In this document: one piece after another, positions 1 through 7,090 of the stretch
Layout of the letters: each line of letters begins with the position of its first letter
How positions within the stretch are numbered: position 1 is the first letter of the stretch
From: Sunxiuqinia indica
Lineage (GTDB): Bacteria; Bacteroidota; Bacteroidia; Bacteroidales; Prolixibacteraceae
NCBI RefSeq assembly: GCF_009847015.1
Contig: NZ_WVEM01000012.1
Coordinates: forward strand, 80,323-144,322
Direction: 5' to 3'
Length of the DNA stretch: 64,000 nt
Program-made: the position numbers and the translations under genes
The notes under the pieces: model-generated
Told to the model about the DNA's origin: nothing
What the model saw: only the letters and a program-made list of their open reading frames with translations
Database searches by the model: none

Positions 1-453
1 GGAGGAAGAGCCGCCGAAGAAATTATTTTTGGAACAATTTCATCAGGAGCTCAAAACGACCTGGAGAAAATTACCAAACAAGCTTATGCGATGATTAGCA
101 TCTTTGGAATGAGCGAAAAAGTTGGAAATGTTAGTTTTTATGATTCAACCGGCCAAAACGACTATGGTTTTACGAAACCATACAGCGAAAAAACAGCCGA
201 ACTGATTGATTCCGAAGCAAAAAAACTGATCGACGCGCAATACAAACGGGCATTACAAGTATTGAAAGATAATGCTGAAGGCCACAAAAAACTAGGAGAT
301 CGCCTGCTGGAAAAAGAAGTTATTTTTGGTGAAGATCTGGAAGAAATATTTGGGAAAAGACCTTGGGTTAGAGAAGAATTAACGGCAGAAAAACAAGAAG
401 TCATTAAATCAATACCCTCGAAAGAGGAGCCCAACGAAGCTACTTCAGTGTAA
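1..453 (+). CDS. ftsH: ATP-dependent zinc metalloprotease FtsH, C-terminal part
   Basis: This is the last 150 codons of FtsH. The reading frame is open from base 1, so the start lies before the window. FtsH is a membrane-anchored AAA+ protease that degrades membrane and regulatory proteins. What remains is the C-terminal half of the M41 peptidase domain: GGRAAEEIIFG at the very start, then SGAQND, whose Asp (visible residue 20) corresponds to the third zinc ligand in FtsH structures, then the GMSE segment. The ATPase domain and the HEXXH site are outside the window. The tail ends in a charged, Glu-rich segment typical of the variable C terminus. The next gene follows after 12 bases and may be co-transcribed. 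Confidence 0.95.
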   Translation, partial: GGRAAEEIIFGTISSGAQNDLEKITKQAYAMISIFGMSEKVGNVSFYDSTGQNDYGFTKPYSEKTAELIDSEAKKLIDAQYKRALQVLKDNAEGHKKLGDRLLEKEVIFGEDLEEIFGKRPWVREELTAEKQEVIKSIPSKEEPNEATSV

Positions 454-465
454 TTTCAATTACAA

Positions 466-1101
466 ATGAACTCATCGAGAGCTAAAATACTAAGTCGGTT
501 ACAAGAAACTCAACATAAAAGGGGTGGGCAGCATTTAGCCCGCCCCGATTTCAAATCTCCAATTTACCCTTCATTGGAGGAAAACCTAGTCGACTGTTTC
601 CAAGCGAATCTTGAACTGATTGGTGGGAAGGTTCTCCGCATTGAAAATCTGAATGGCGTAATTCCTGAATTAAAGAAACTGATTAAATCAGAAAAGCTTG
701 AGCACCTGGTGTGTTTGGAGCCTGAAATACAGGATGTCTTAAAAGGAGATATTGCGTATAAAAAACTGCTGGATAATTTTGAGCATATTGGCGTGGGTAT
801 AACAACCTGTGAATACTTAGTTGCACACCTTGGATCTATTTTAGTCAGCTCAGCTTCGAGATCCGGTCGTCGACTAACTGTTTTTCCTGAATGCCACATT
901 GTACTAGCAAGTAAAGATCAGCTGGTTAGTTTCCTTGATGATGCATTAACTAAAATAGAAGAGAAATATCCAGACCGACTTCCAAGTATGATTACCAACA
1001 TATCCGGCCCTAGCCGTACTGCAGATATTGAAAAAACATTGGTTATGGGAATGCATGGTCCCAAAAAATTATTCGTACTTTTAGCTGACGAACTATTTTA
1101 A
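466..1101 (+). CDS. LUD-domain (LutC/YkgG family) protein
   Basis: A 211-residue protein of the LUD family (formerly DUF162), the family of LutC, which belongs to lactate-utilisation complexes. The family signature is near the C terminus: GPSRTADIE followed by GMHGPKKL (about residues 181-202). The middle carries the expected segment on substrate-independent folding (LVAHLGSILVSS, ARSGRR). No lutA or lutB lies next to it, so a role in lactate oxidation cannot be concluded. In many Bacteroidota this gene sits alone behind ftsH. It is 12 bases after ftsH and 10 bases before the next gene, which suggests one transcript. Function beyond the family is unknown. Confidence 0.85.
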   Translation: MNSSRAKILSRLQETQHKRGGQHLARPDFKSPIYPSLEENLVDCFQANLELIGGKVLRIENLNGVIPELKKLIKSEKLEHLVCLEPEIQDVLKGDIAYKKLLDNFEHIGVGITTCEYLVAHLGSILVSSASRSGRRLTVFPECHIVLASKDQLVSFLDDALTKIEEKYPDRLPSMITNISGPSRTADIEKTLVMGMHGPKKLFVLLADELF

Positions 1102-1111
1102 GAACCAAGCT

Positions 1112-1318
1112 ATGGAAAAAGATTTAGTAATTGTTTATTCTTCCGATCAGGAATATCAGGTAAAGATTGCGCAGGAATTATTGGATGAACATGGTGTTGA
1201 ATCCTTCACTCTTAATCAGCATGATTCTGTCATCCCAAGTATCGGTCTTGTCGAACTTTATGTGAATCAAAAAGATCTGGAAAACGCGGAGAAAATCCTC
1301 AAAAAGCTCAAACGTTGA
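1112..1318 (+). CDS. DUF2007 family small protein
   Basis: A 68-residue soluble protein of the DUF2007 family (called putative signal transducing proteins). The pattern is a short beta-alpha-beta-beta-alpha fold: VYSSDQEYQVKIAQELLDE, then GVESFTLNQ, then VELYVNQKDLENAEKILKKL, resembling a minimal GlnB/ACT-like module. Family members usually compare or bind through this fold, but the ligand is not known. The stop codon overlaps the TTG start of cdsA in TTGA, so translation of the two is probably coupled. A second DUF2007-like domain occurs in the accessory region (58149-58901). Confidence 0.8.
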   Translation: MEKDLVIVYSSDQEYQVKIAQELLDEHGVESFTLNQHDSVIPSIGLVELYVNQKDLENAEKILKKLKR

Positions 1319-2130
1319 AAAACCTTTTTATCAGAACGCTTACTGGAATTGCTTTCACCGCGGTTGTTATTGGGAGTTTGTTACTGAGTGAGTATGCCTT
1401 TGGCTTGCTTTTTTTAGCTGTTATAATCATTGGACTTCGTGAGTTTTTTAGCTTTTTTAAGAAATCCCCTATTTCTCCAAACCAGATTTTGGTCGTCACC
1501 ATTGGTATTCTATTTTTTGTTTCCTTTTTTCTGGTTGGGAAAGGTATTTTACCGCAAATAGCCTACTACTGCCTCATTCCAATTTTTCTTTTAGTTTTTA
1601 TTGCTGAGCTATATCGAGGAAAAGATTTTCCGTTTGAAAACATGGCCGCCGGCGTCCTTGGACTCATATACATTGCCCTTCCAATAAGCATGATCTGTCT
1701 ATTGGTCTTCCCCTCGAACAACATCTACAATCCGTCGCTATTACTGGCACTATTTGCAATTATTTGGACCTATGACTCGGGTGCTTACCTGTTTGGTGTA
1801 AGCATAGGAAAACATCGATTATTCGAACGAATTTCACCAAAAAAATCATGGGAAGGAGCGATCGGAGGAGCACTGTCAGCCGTTGGCATTGCGGTTCTTA
1901 TTTCAAGCAAATTCATTCCTGAAATTGCAATTCACCACTGGATCGCAATCGCTTTGCTCACCGTTGTGTTTTCAACTTTTGGCGATCTAACAGAGTCACT
2001 TTTCAAGCGCCAATTCAGTTTGAAGGACAGCGGCAACTTTTTACCCGGTCATGGAGGCATTTTGGATCGGTTCGATAGTATCTTTTTTGCCGTCCCCATC
2101 ATAGTCCTTTATCTCAAAATCTTCACCTGA
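1315..2130 (+). CDS. cdsA: phosphatidate cytidylyltransferase
   Basis: CdsA makes CDP-diacylglycerol from phosphatidic acid and CTP at the inner membrane, the branch point of phospholipid synthesis. The protein has 271 residues and about eight hydrophobic segments. The family signature is at the C terminus: LFKRQFSLKDSG, then PGHGGILDRFDS (about residues 222-250), containing the Mg-binding Asp residues. The start is TTG at 1315, overlapping the previous stop by 4 bases; no ATG precedes the first membrane helix. Its products feed the PssA-Psd pathway encoded just downstream, and the three genes form a phosphatidylethanolamine locus although a 171-bp gap separates them. Confidence 0.95.
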   Translation: MKNLFIRTLTGIAFTAVVIGSLLLSEYAFGLLFLAVIIIGLREFFSFFKKSPISPNQILVVTIGILFFVSFFLVGKGILPQIAYYCLIPIFLLVFIAELYRGKDFPFENMAAGVLGLIYIALPISMICLLVFPSNNIYNPSLLLALFAIIWTYDSGAYLFGVSIGKHRLFERISPKKSWEGAIGGALSAVGIAVLISSKFIPEIAIHHWIAIALLTVVFSTFGDLTESLFKRQFSLKDSGNFLPGHGGILDRFDSIFFAVPIIVLYLKIFT

Positions 2131-2301
2131 AATCTGTCAGGATTACATCACGATGAAATACAAATTCTAATAATTTGTTTGTTAAAAACGACTCCATAAA
2201 CAAGGCATCAATTTATTTCCTTATTTTTGTCCTGACAAAAACGAATGCTATTCTAATGGATCAACATTCGGACAACTATTGACATTATATACATTGACAT
2301 T
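2131..2301 (+). promoter_or_regulatory. spacer with likely psd promoter and an 11-bp direct repeat
   Basis: A 171-bp AT-rich gap between cdsA and psd. The 8-mer TATTTTTG at 2222-2229 matches the Bacteroidota -7 box TAnnTTTG, about 70 bases before the psd start, but no clear TTTG -33 box lies at the right distance. The sequence ATTGACATTAT occurs twice, at 2278-2288 and 2293-2303, the second copy overlapping the psd start codon. Whether the repeat has a regulatory role cannot be told from sequence. Confidence 0.35.
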
Positions 2302-2958
2302 ATGAAATTTCACCCGGCAGGAAAATCAATTATCCGAAATACAATAATAATCGTTCTTATAATAAACCTTCTGACCTGGCTATTGGCATCATGCGCTATT
2401 GTGGGATCAATTATTTCCTTTGGCACATTAATTATGCTAGTCCTTGTCCTTCAGTTTTTCAGATATCCTGATCGCAAAATTACACTCAACAGCAAAGAAA
2501 TATTAGCTCCGGCTGACGGCAAAATTTGTACTATTGAAGAAACCGAAGAAAAAGAGTACCTCCATCAAAAATGCAAGAAGGTCTCTATTTTCATGTCTCC
2601 ATTAAATGTGCATATCAATTGGATTCCGGCTCCCGGAACCGTCACCTTTATAAAGCATAAAAAAGGAGAGTTTTACGCTGCATTCAAAGACAAATCGGCC
2701 GAGGAGAACGAACGAACCTGCGTTGCCATCAAACTAAAAGACGGACGTGAGATCATGGCCAATCAGGTTGCCGGAGCAATGGCACGGCGTATTCTAAACT
2801 TCCTGCATGTTGGGCAACTCGTAACCCAGGATATGGAAATGGGCTTTATTCGATTTGGTAGTCGCGTTGATTTATATTTACCGCTCGATACTGAAATTAA
2901 AGTAAAACTTGGCGATAACGTAACGGGGTCACAAACTATAATTGGAGAATTAAGCTAA
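2302..2958 (+). CDS. psd: phosphatidylserine decarboxylase proenzyme
   Basis: Psd decarboxylates phosphatidylserine to phosphatidylethanolamine. This is the short, 218-residue form common in Bacteroidota. Two hydrophobic segments lie at the N terminus (about residues 10-50). The catalytic part begins at FFRYPDR and contains LAPADGK and the conserved MSPLNVHINW. The self-cleavage site that yields the pyruvoyl group is the Gly-Ser in IRFGSRVD; Ser is about residue 187. The stop overlaps the ATG of pssA by one base (TAATG), so the enzymes for two successive steps are translationally coupled. Confidence 0.95.
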   Translation: MKFHPAGKSIIRNTIIIVLIINLLTWLLASCAIVGSIISFGTLIMLVLVLQFFRYPDRKITLNSKEILAPADGKICTIEETEEKEYLHQKCKKVSIFMSPLNVHINWIPAPGTVTFIKHKKGEFYAAFKDKSAEENERTCVAIKLKDGREIMANQVAGAMARRILNFLHVGQLVTQDMEMGFIRFGSRVDLYLPLDTEIKVKLGDNVTGSQTIIGELS

Positions 2959-3707
2959 TGAAACGAGTCAGCGAATTATTTTTTTGGGTTCCTAACTTCA
3001 TTACCTCAATGAACCTTGCCGCGGGGAGCTTGGCTGTTTTCTTTGGAATTGAAGGACAGTTAGGCTGGGCTGCCGTGTTTATTTTTGCTGCCGCGGTATT
3101 TGATTTTTTAGATGGGATGGCTGCACGTTTATTAGGCGCGTATTCTGAAATTGGCAAACAATTGGACTCACTGGCTGACTTGATATCATTTGGACTGGCT
3201 CCGGCTGCCATGCTATTTACCATGCTCGAACTAGCCTTGTTTCAAAAAAATCAACCCATTTTTGAAATCGACGCAACTCCATTGCAGTGGATATTTTTAT
3301 TTTCAGTATTACTGGTCCCTATTTCCGGAGCATTTCGGCTGGCAAAATTCAATCTGGATACCCGGCAAAGCGAGAGTTTCCTGGGGCTCCCCATACCGGC
3401 CAATGCTATTTTTTACGCGTCACTCGGATTAATTTTAGAACTTGGCACGAGCCCGGTCATTGGAAAAATCATTCTCAGTCGATTTAATCTGCTCACTGCA
3501 ATTGCAATTCTCTCCTCTCTAATGATTTCAGAACTTCCTATGTTTTCAATGAAATTCAAGAATTTGAAATGGATAGGAAACGAGGTTCGTTTTTTGTTTA
3601 TTGCATTTACTGTAGTAATTACAATCCTGCTCCAATATTATGCTATCCCATTAATTATAATCGGTTACATTTTGACCTCATTTCTCTTAAGGGTGATCAA
3701 AAAATAA
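2958..3707 (+). CDS. pssA: CDP-diacylglycerol-serine O-phosphatidyltransferase
   Basis: PssA joins serine to CDP-diacylglycerol to give phosphatidylserine, the substrate of the upstream Psd. The CDP-alcohol phosphotransferase signature D-x2-D-G-x2-A-R-x8-G-x3-D-x3-D is complete: DFLDGMAARLLG, then EIGKQLDSLAD (about residues 50-75). The protein has 249 residues and about seven membrane helices, the normal size. It starts on the one-base overlap with psd, and a hairpin terminator sits on its stop codon. Confidence 0.95.
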   Translation: MKRVSELFFWVPNFITSMNLAAGSLAVFFGIEGQLGWAAVFIFAAAVFDFLDGMAARLLGAYSEIGKQLDSLADLISFGLAPAAMLFTMLELALFQKNQPIFEIDATPLQWIFLFSVLLVPISGAFRLAKFNLDTRQSESFLGLPIPANAIFYASLGLILELGTSPVIGKIILSRFNLLTAIAILSSLMISELPMFSMKFKNLKWIGNEVRFLFIAFTVVITILLQYYAIPLIIIGYILTSFLLRVIKK

Positions 3708-3732
3708 GGCCATACCGACTTGGCATGGCCTT
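3706..3732. terminator. hairpin terminator between convergent genes
   Basis: AAGGCCAT (3706-3713) pairs with ATGGCCTT (3725-3732) over an 11-base loop, and two more C-G pairs can form inside. It begins on the pssA stop codon. The flanks are AT-rich on both sides, so it can serve pssA on the plus strand and the cyd operon on the minus strand. Confidence 0.65.
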
Positions 3733-3755
3733 GATTTATCTCCAGTAAAGGAAGT

Positions 3756-3875
3756 TTACTCTTCTACTTTTTCCAGTACATCGCTATATCTTCTCACAAA
3801 ATACTTGACCAAATGATACGACAAAACAATTAGTGCCGGCCAGGTCAGGAAATATAAAATTAGTTTCAAATACAT
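3756..3875 (-). CDS. 39-residue membrane peptide after cydB, CydX-like candidate
   Basis: A short open frame, ATG at 3875 to TAA at 3756, lies 36 bases downstream of cydB on the same strand. It encodes 39 residues: a single hydrophobic segment (LILYFLTWPALIVLSYHLV, about residues 5-23), then a basic stretch (KYFVRRY) and an acidic tail ending VEE. Size, position after cydB, one membrane span and acidic C terminus are those of CydX, the 37-residue third subunit of Escherichia coli cytochrome bd. There is no clear sequence identity to CydX beyond a Trp/Tyr-containing helix, so the homology is inferred, not shown. No strong ribosome-binding site is visible, which is usual in this phylum. Confidence 0.5.
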   Translation of the reverse strand: MYLKLILYFLTWPALIVLSYHLVKYFVRRYSDVLEKVEE

Positions 3876-3911
3876 AATTTCAAGCTTTAAATTGTAATAC
3901 AACAAACTCAG

Positions 3912-5039
3912 TTAATAGGCGTGTGAATCTTCCTCCTGCATTTCGGCCTCATCGATTTTCTTGGAGTTCATCGCTTTCCACACCCACCAAATATAGGCCA
4001 ATACAAACGGCACACCTAAAGAAACATAGCTCATCGCTGTCAATGTAAAGTGACTCGACGAAGCGGTTTCAATTGTCAGCGAATCCTGTAAAGCAAAGTT
4101 CGACGGATAAAAGGCTGTTCCATTCAATCCGGCAATTAAAAACAAGGCCAACACCGCCAACACCGTGCCGGCTCCGGCAAACCAAATTCCTTTGGAACTA
4201 TTCTTCAAAATAGTAACACCAATTCCCCAAAGCACACCAACTACACCCAATAAGAAAACAACAGCCACTAAAGGCATCTGAATTAAATTATGCAGGTATT
4301 TGAATTTCTCCATAAACACTTCTGTTTCATTGTACGCATATCCATCCTTCAGCAGGAGCCAAATGACGAAGTACAAAAAGAAAACCAGAAACGGAATGGT
4401 ATTATACAGAACTTGCTTTTTAGAACGTGTAAAGATCGCTTCACTTTCCACCGAATTCATAAAATACAAAGCACCGAGGATCCGTGCCAGAAAGAATACA
4501 GACAACCCAAGAGCTACATTGTGAAAAGTCAGCACGGCTTCAAGTCCTCTGAAAGGTGTTTCCCAACTCACGTTGTTCATATCATTCAGACTAAACATGG
4601 CTCCATTAAAAAATGTACCTACCGCGGTTCCGATCAGGATTGTTCCCAATGCTCCGTTCAGGAATAAGAAACTCTCAAAGGTTTTAGTTCCTAAAAAGTT
4701 GGCTGGTTTAGTTCGGTATTCGTACGAAACCGCCTGTATAACGAATGAAAACAAGATGGCGATCCAAACCCAATAAGCCCCACCAAACGAGGTAGCGTAA
4801 AACAAAGGGAAAGATGCAAAAAATGCTCCTCCAAAGGTTACCAGAATTGTAAAGGTAAACTCCCATTTTCGCCCAAGTGTATTAACCAACATGGTTCGTT
4901 CCGGCTCAGTTTTCCCAATCGTATAGATTAAAGTCTGGCCTCCCTGTACAAAAGTCAGGAATACAAATAATGCACCCAACAGCGAGATAATTACCCACCA
5001 ATATTGTTGCAAAGCTAAATGTGATAACGTTTCGAACAT
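3912..5039 (-). CDS. cydB: cytochrome bd quinol oxidase subunit II
   Basis: CydB is the second large subunit of cytochrome bd, a high-affinity oxygen-reducing quinol oxidase of the inner membrane. The protein has 375 residues with eight to nine hydrophobic segments and the family features: LQQYWW near the N terminus, WEFTFTILVTFGGAFFASFP, and FYPSNFALQDSLTIETASSS near the C terminus. Its ATG overlaps the cydA stop by one base (TAATG), which couples translation and supports this start. A possible small third subunit follows it. Confidence 0.95.
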   Translation of the reverse strand: MFETLSHLALQQYWWVIISLLGALFVFLTFVQGGQTLIYTIGKTEPERTMLVNTLGRKWEFTFTILVTFGGAFFASFPLFYATSFGGAYWVWIAILFSFVIQAVSYEYRTKPANFLGTKTFESFLFLNGALGTILIGTAVGTFFNGAMFSLNDMNNVSWETPFRGLEAVLTFHNVALGLSVFFLARILGALYFMNSVESEAIFTRSKKQVLYNTIPFLVFFLYFVIWLLLKDGYAYNETEVFMEKFKYLHNLIQMPLVAVVFLLGVVGVLWGIGVTILKNSSKGIWFAGAGTVLAVLALFLIAGLNGTAFYPSNFALQDSLTIETASSSHFTLTAMSYVSLGVPFVLAYIWWVWKAMNSKKIDEAEMQEEDSHAY

Positions 5040-6610
5040 TAGTGCTGCCCTCCATCCATTTTAGGTCCAATTTTAATTTGTCGAAGCATAATTTTAAGTT
5101 CTGCAATTAAGAGCATGGTAAAAATAGCTGCAAACAACCAGAAGGTTACCTGAACAGCACTTGTACTAATTTTTGTAACCGCGGCAACCGTAGGCATTAA
5201 ATCTTGAATTACCCAAGGTTGGCGCCCAACCTCGGCAACAATCCAACCTGCCTGCGAAGCAATGTAAGCCAATGGTATTGTCCATACCGCCAACCGAAGG
5301 AAGCCTTTCTTTTTTTCCAGCTTACCACGAATTGTATATAAAAAGGCGAGGACGAAAAATACGATAAAATAAAAGCCAAGCCCCACCATAATGTGAAAGC
5401 TGTAAAACGAAAGTGGCACACTTGGGATTAGCAGGTTTTTGTCGGTAATGTATCCGTAGCCAAAATAGTTGAAATAGTTTTCCTGAAAATCAGGATCCAT
5501 AAATTCAGTTTTCAATTGATCTGCCAACTGCCCATCACCACTATTTTTGGCGTCTTTATACTCCTTCAGTTTGGCGATTGCTGCTTTTCCGCGCGCAATT
5601 TTCTCATCGGCTGATAGGTAGCCATACTTTTCATTCCCATTAATCAAATCATTAATTCCGGGCACAAAAGCATTCCAGTCCATATAGGCCATGTACGAAA
5701 GTACATTGGGAATTTCGAGTTTCATATTGAAGTCCAGTAAATTCTGGTTGGTGGAATCAGAATCCGACGTTGAAAAAACACCGAGCGCAATCAATCCGGC
5801 TCCTTCACTTCCATTGTACAAACCTTCGAAAGCAGCAAATTTCATCGGCTGCTGCTGCGCAATATCGCGTGCCGAGCTGTCTCCGGTAAATGCCACATAA
5901 ACGGAAGATACAAGCCCAAAAATAGCTGCAACAAGAATACTTTTCCGAGCAAAAACCAGGTTGCGTTTCTTCAGTATAAACCAGGATGAAATACCAATAA
6001 CGAAAATTGACGCTAACACGAAGCCGGAAGAAGTCGTGTGCAAAAACTTGTAAATAGCAGTTGGCGAGAACAACACCTCCCAAAAACTAACCATTTCATT
6101 GCGGGCTGTTTCGGGATTAAACTGCATGCCAACCGGATTTTGCATCCAGGCGTTGGCAACCAAAATCCACAGTGCCGAAAGATTTGCTCCGATAGCCGTC
6201 AACCAGGTTGATAACAGGTGAACTTTCTTACTCACCTTATTCCAGCCAAAAAACATGACTGCAATAAAGGTCGACTCCATGAAAAAGGCAAAAATACCTT
6301 CAATAGCCAGTGGAGCTCCGAAAATGTCGCCCACAAACCAGGAGTAATTGGACCAGTTGGTTCCAAACTCAAACTCCAGAATAATTCCGGTGGCTACTCC
6401 AATAGCGAAGTTAATACCAAACAGAACCATCCAGAACTTTGTGATTCTTTTCCATTCCACATTGCCTGTTTTCACGTACATGGTTTCCATAATTGCGATA
6501 ATCACGGTTAATCCCAGCGTGAGTGGAACAAAAAGCCAATGGTACATGGCAGTGAGCGCAAACTGCGCCCGTGACCAATTGACCAGAGATAAGTCGATAG
6601 CTTCTAACAT
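5039..6610 (-). CDS. cydA: cytochrome bd quinol oxidase subunit I
   Basis: CydA carries hemes b558, b595 and d and oxidises quinol. The protein has 523 residues, close to the 522 of Escherichia coli. An early His in AMYHWLFVPL (residue 24) corresponds to the heme b595/d-side axial ligand His19 of E. coli. GRQPWVIQDLMPT near residue 450 is the invariant GRQPW motif. QQQPMKFAAFEGL marks the quinol-binding Q-loop start, and the long region between this and the GRQPW motif indicates the long Q-loop type. The gene is second in an operon: DUF4492 protein, cydA, cydB, small peptide. Confidence 0.96.
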   Translation of the reverse strand: MLEAIDLSLVNWSRAQFALTAMYHWLFVPLTLGLTVIIAIMETMYVKTGNVEWKRITKFWMVLFGINFAIGVATGIILEFEFGTNWSNYSWFVGDIFGAPLAIEGIFAFFMESTFIAVMFFGWNKVSKKVHLLSTWLTAIGANLSALWILVANAWMQNPVGMQFNPETARNEMVSFWEVLFSPTAIYKFLHTTSSGFVLASIFVIGISSWFILKKRNLVFARKSILVAAIFGLVSSVYVAFTGDSSARDIAQQQPMKFAAFEGLYNGSEGAGLIALGVFSTSDSDSTNQNLLDFNMKLEIPNVLSYMAYMDWNAFVPGINDLINGNEKYGYLSADEKIARGKAAIAKLKEYKDAKNSGDGQLADQLKTEFMDPDFQENYFNYFGYGYITDKNLLIPSVPLSFYSFHIMVGLGFYFIVFFVLAFLYTIRGKLEKKKGFLRLAVWTIPLAYIASQAGWIVAEVGRQPWVIQDLMPTVAAVTKISTSAVQVTFWLFAAIFTMLLIAELKIMLRQIKIGPKMDGGQH

Positions 6611-6617
6611 TGATTTT

Positions 6618-6842
6618 TTATTTTACGGGTTCTACTAAATTTTCAAGCACATGATTACCTCGCTCTTCATCGGTATCAAAATTTGTTTTTAAAAAATTGG
6701 GGAAGAAAAAGAGCCTCAAAACAAAAAACATGATGAACAGCTTAACCATAATTACGATCCAGACCTGCTTTCCCCAGGTGCTCATCGACCGAAAACCATC
6801 GTAATAAAGATGCCATGCCCTGGAAAGGAATTTACTTTTCAT
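6618..6842 (-). CDS. DUF4492 protein, first gene of the cyd operon
   Basis: A 74-residue protein of the DUF4492 family, which is found upstream of cydA in Bacteroidota and some Campylobacterota. It has an N-terminal amphipathic part (WHLYYDGFRSMSTWGKQVW), one membrane segment (IVIMVKLFIMFFVLRLFFF) and a charged C-terminal tail. It ends 7 bases before cydA, so it is the operon leader gene. A role in assembly or stability of cytochrome bd is inferred only from this constant position. Confidence 0.85.
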   Translation of the reverse strand: MKSKFLSRAWHLYYDGFRSMSTWGKQVWIVIMVKLFIMFFVLRLFFFPNFLKTNFDTDEERGNHVLENLVEPVK

Positions 6843-7090
6843 TTTTGGTTTATTTTTTTGTTTACCAGAAAAAAACGGATGGAAAATTAATCAAACACCA
6901 AACAAGTTCCTAGTCAAATTGTTGAGCTCATTTTACAAATGATTAAAACGCATTAACCGATACTTTTATCGTTAATTATATAATCACATTATAATCAAAA
7001 GCTTTCAACTAATCGCTTAGCTAAAACACATGATAAAAAAATAAAGAGCATACTCCCGCAATCCGATACAGAAAAATTCGCATCTTCGAT
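6843..7090. promoter_or_regulatory. divergent control region between the bd and cbb3 oxidase loci
   Basis: A 248-bp AT-rich gap between the divergently transcribed cyd operon and cbb3 cluster must hold promoters for both. An inverted repeat, ATTAACCGATA / TATCGTTAAT, lies at 6952-6975 (10 paired bases with one bulge and a 4-base spacer), close to the middle. It is a candidate operator for a redox or oxygen regulator. No perfect FNR-type TTGAT-N4-ATCAA site and no clear TAnnTTTG box were found. Confidence 0.4.

Noticed and set aside
2278..2303. 11-bp direct repeat ATTGACATTAT considered as a regulator site for psd.
   Set aside because: The second copy overlaps the start codon and only two copies exist; noted with the spacer but not proposed as a site.
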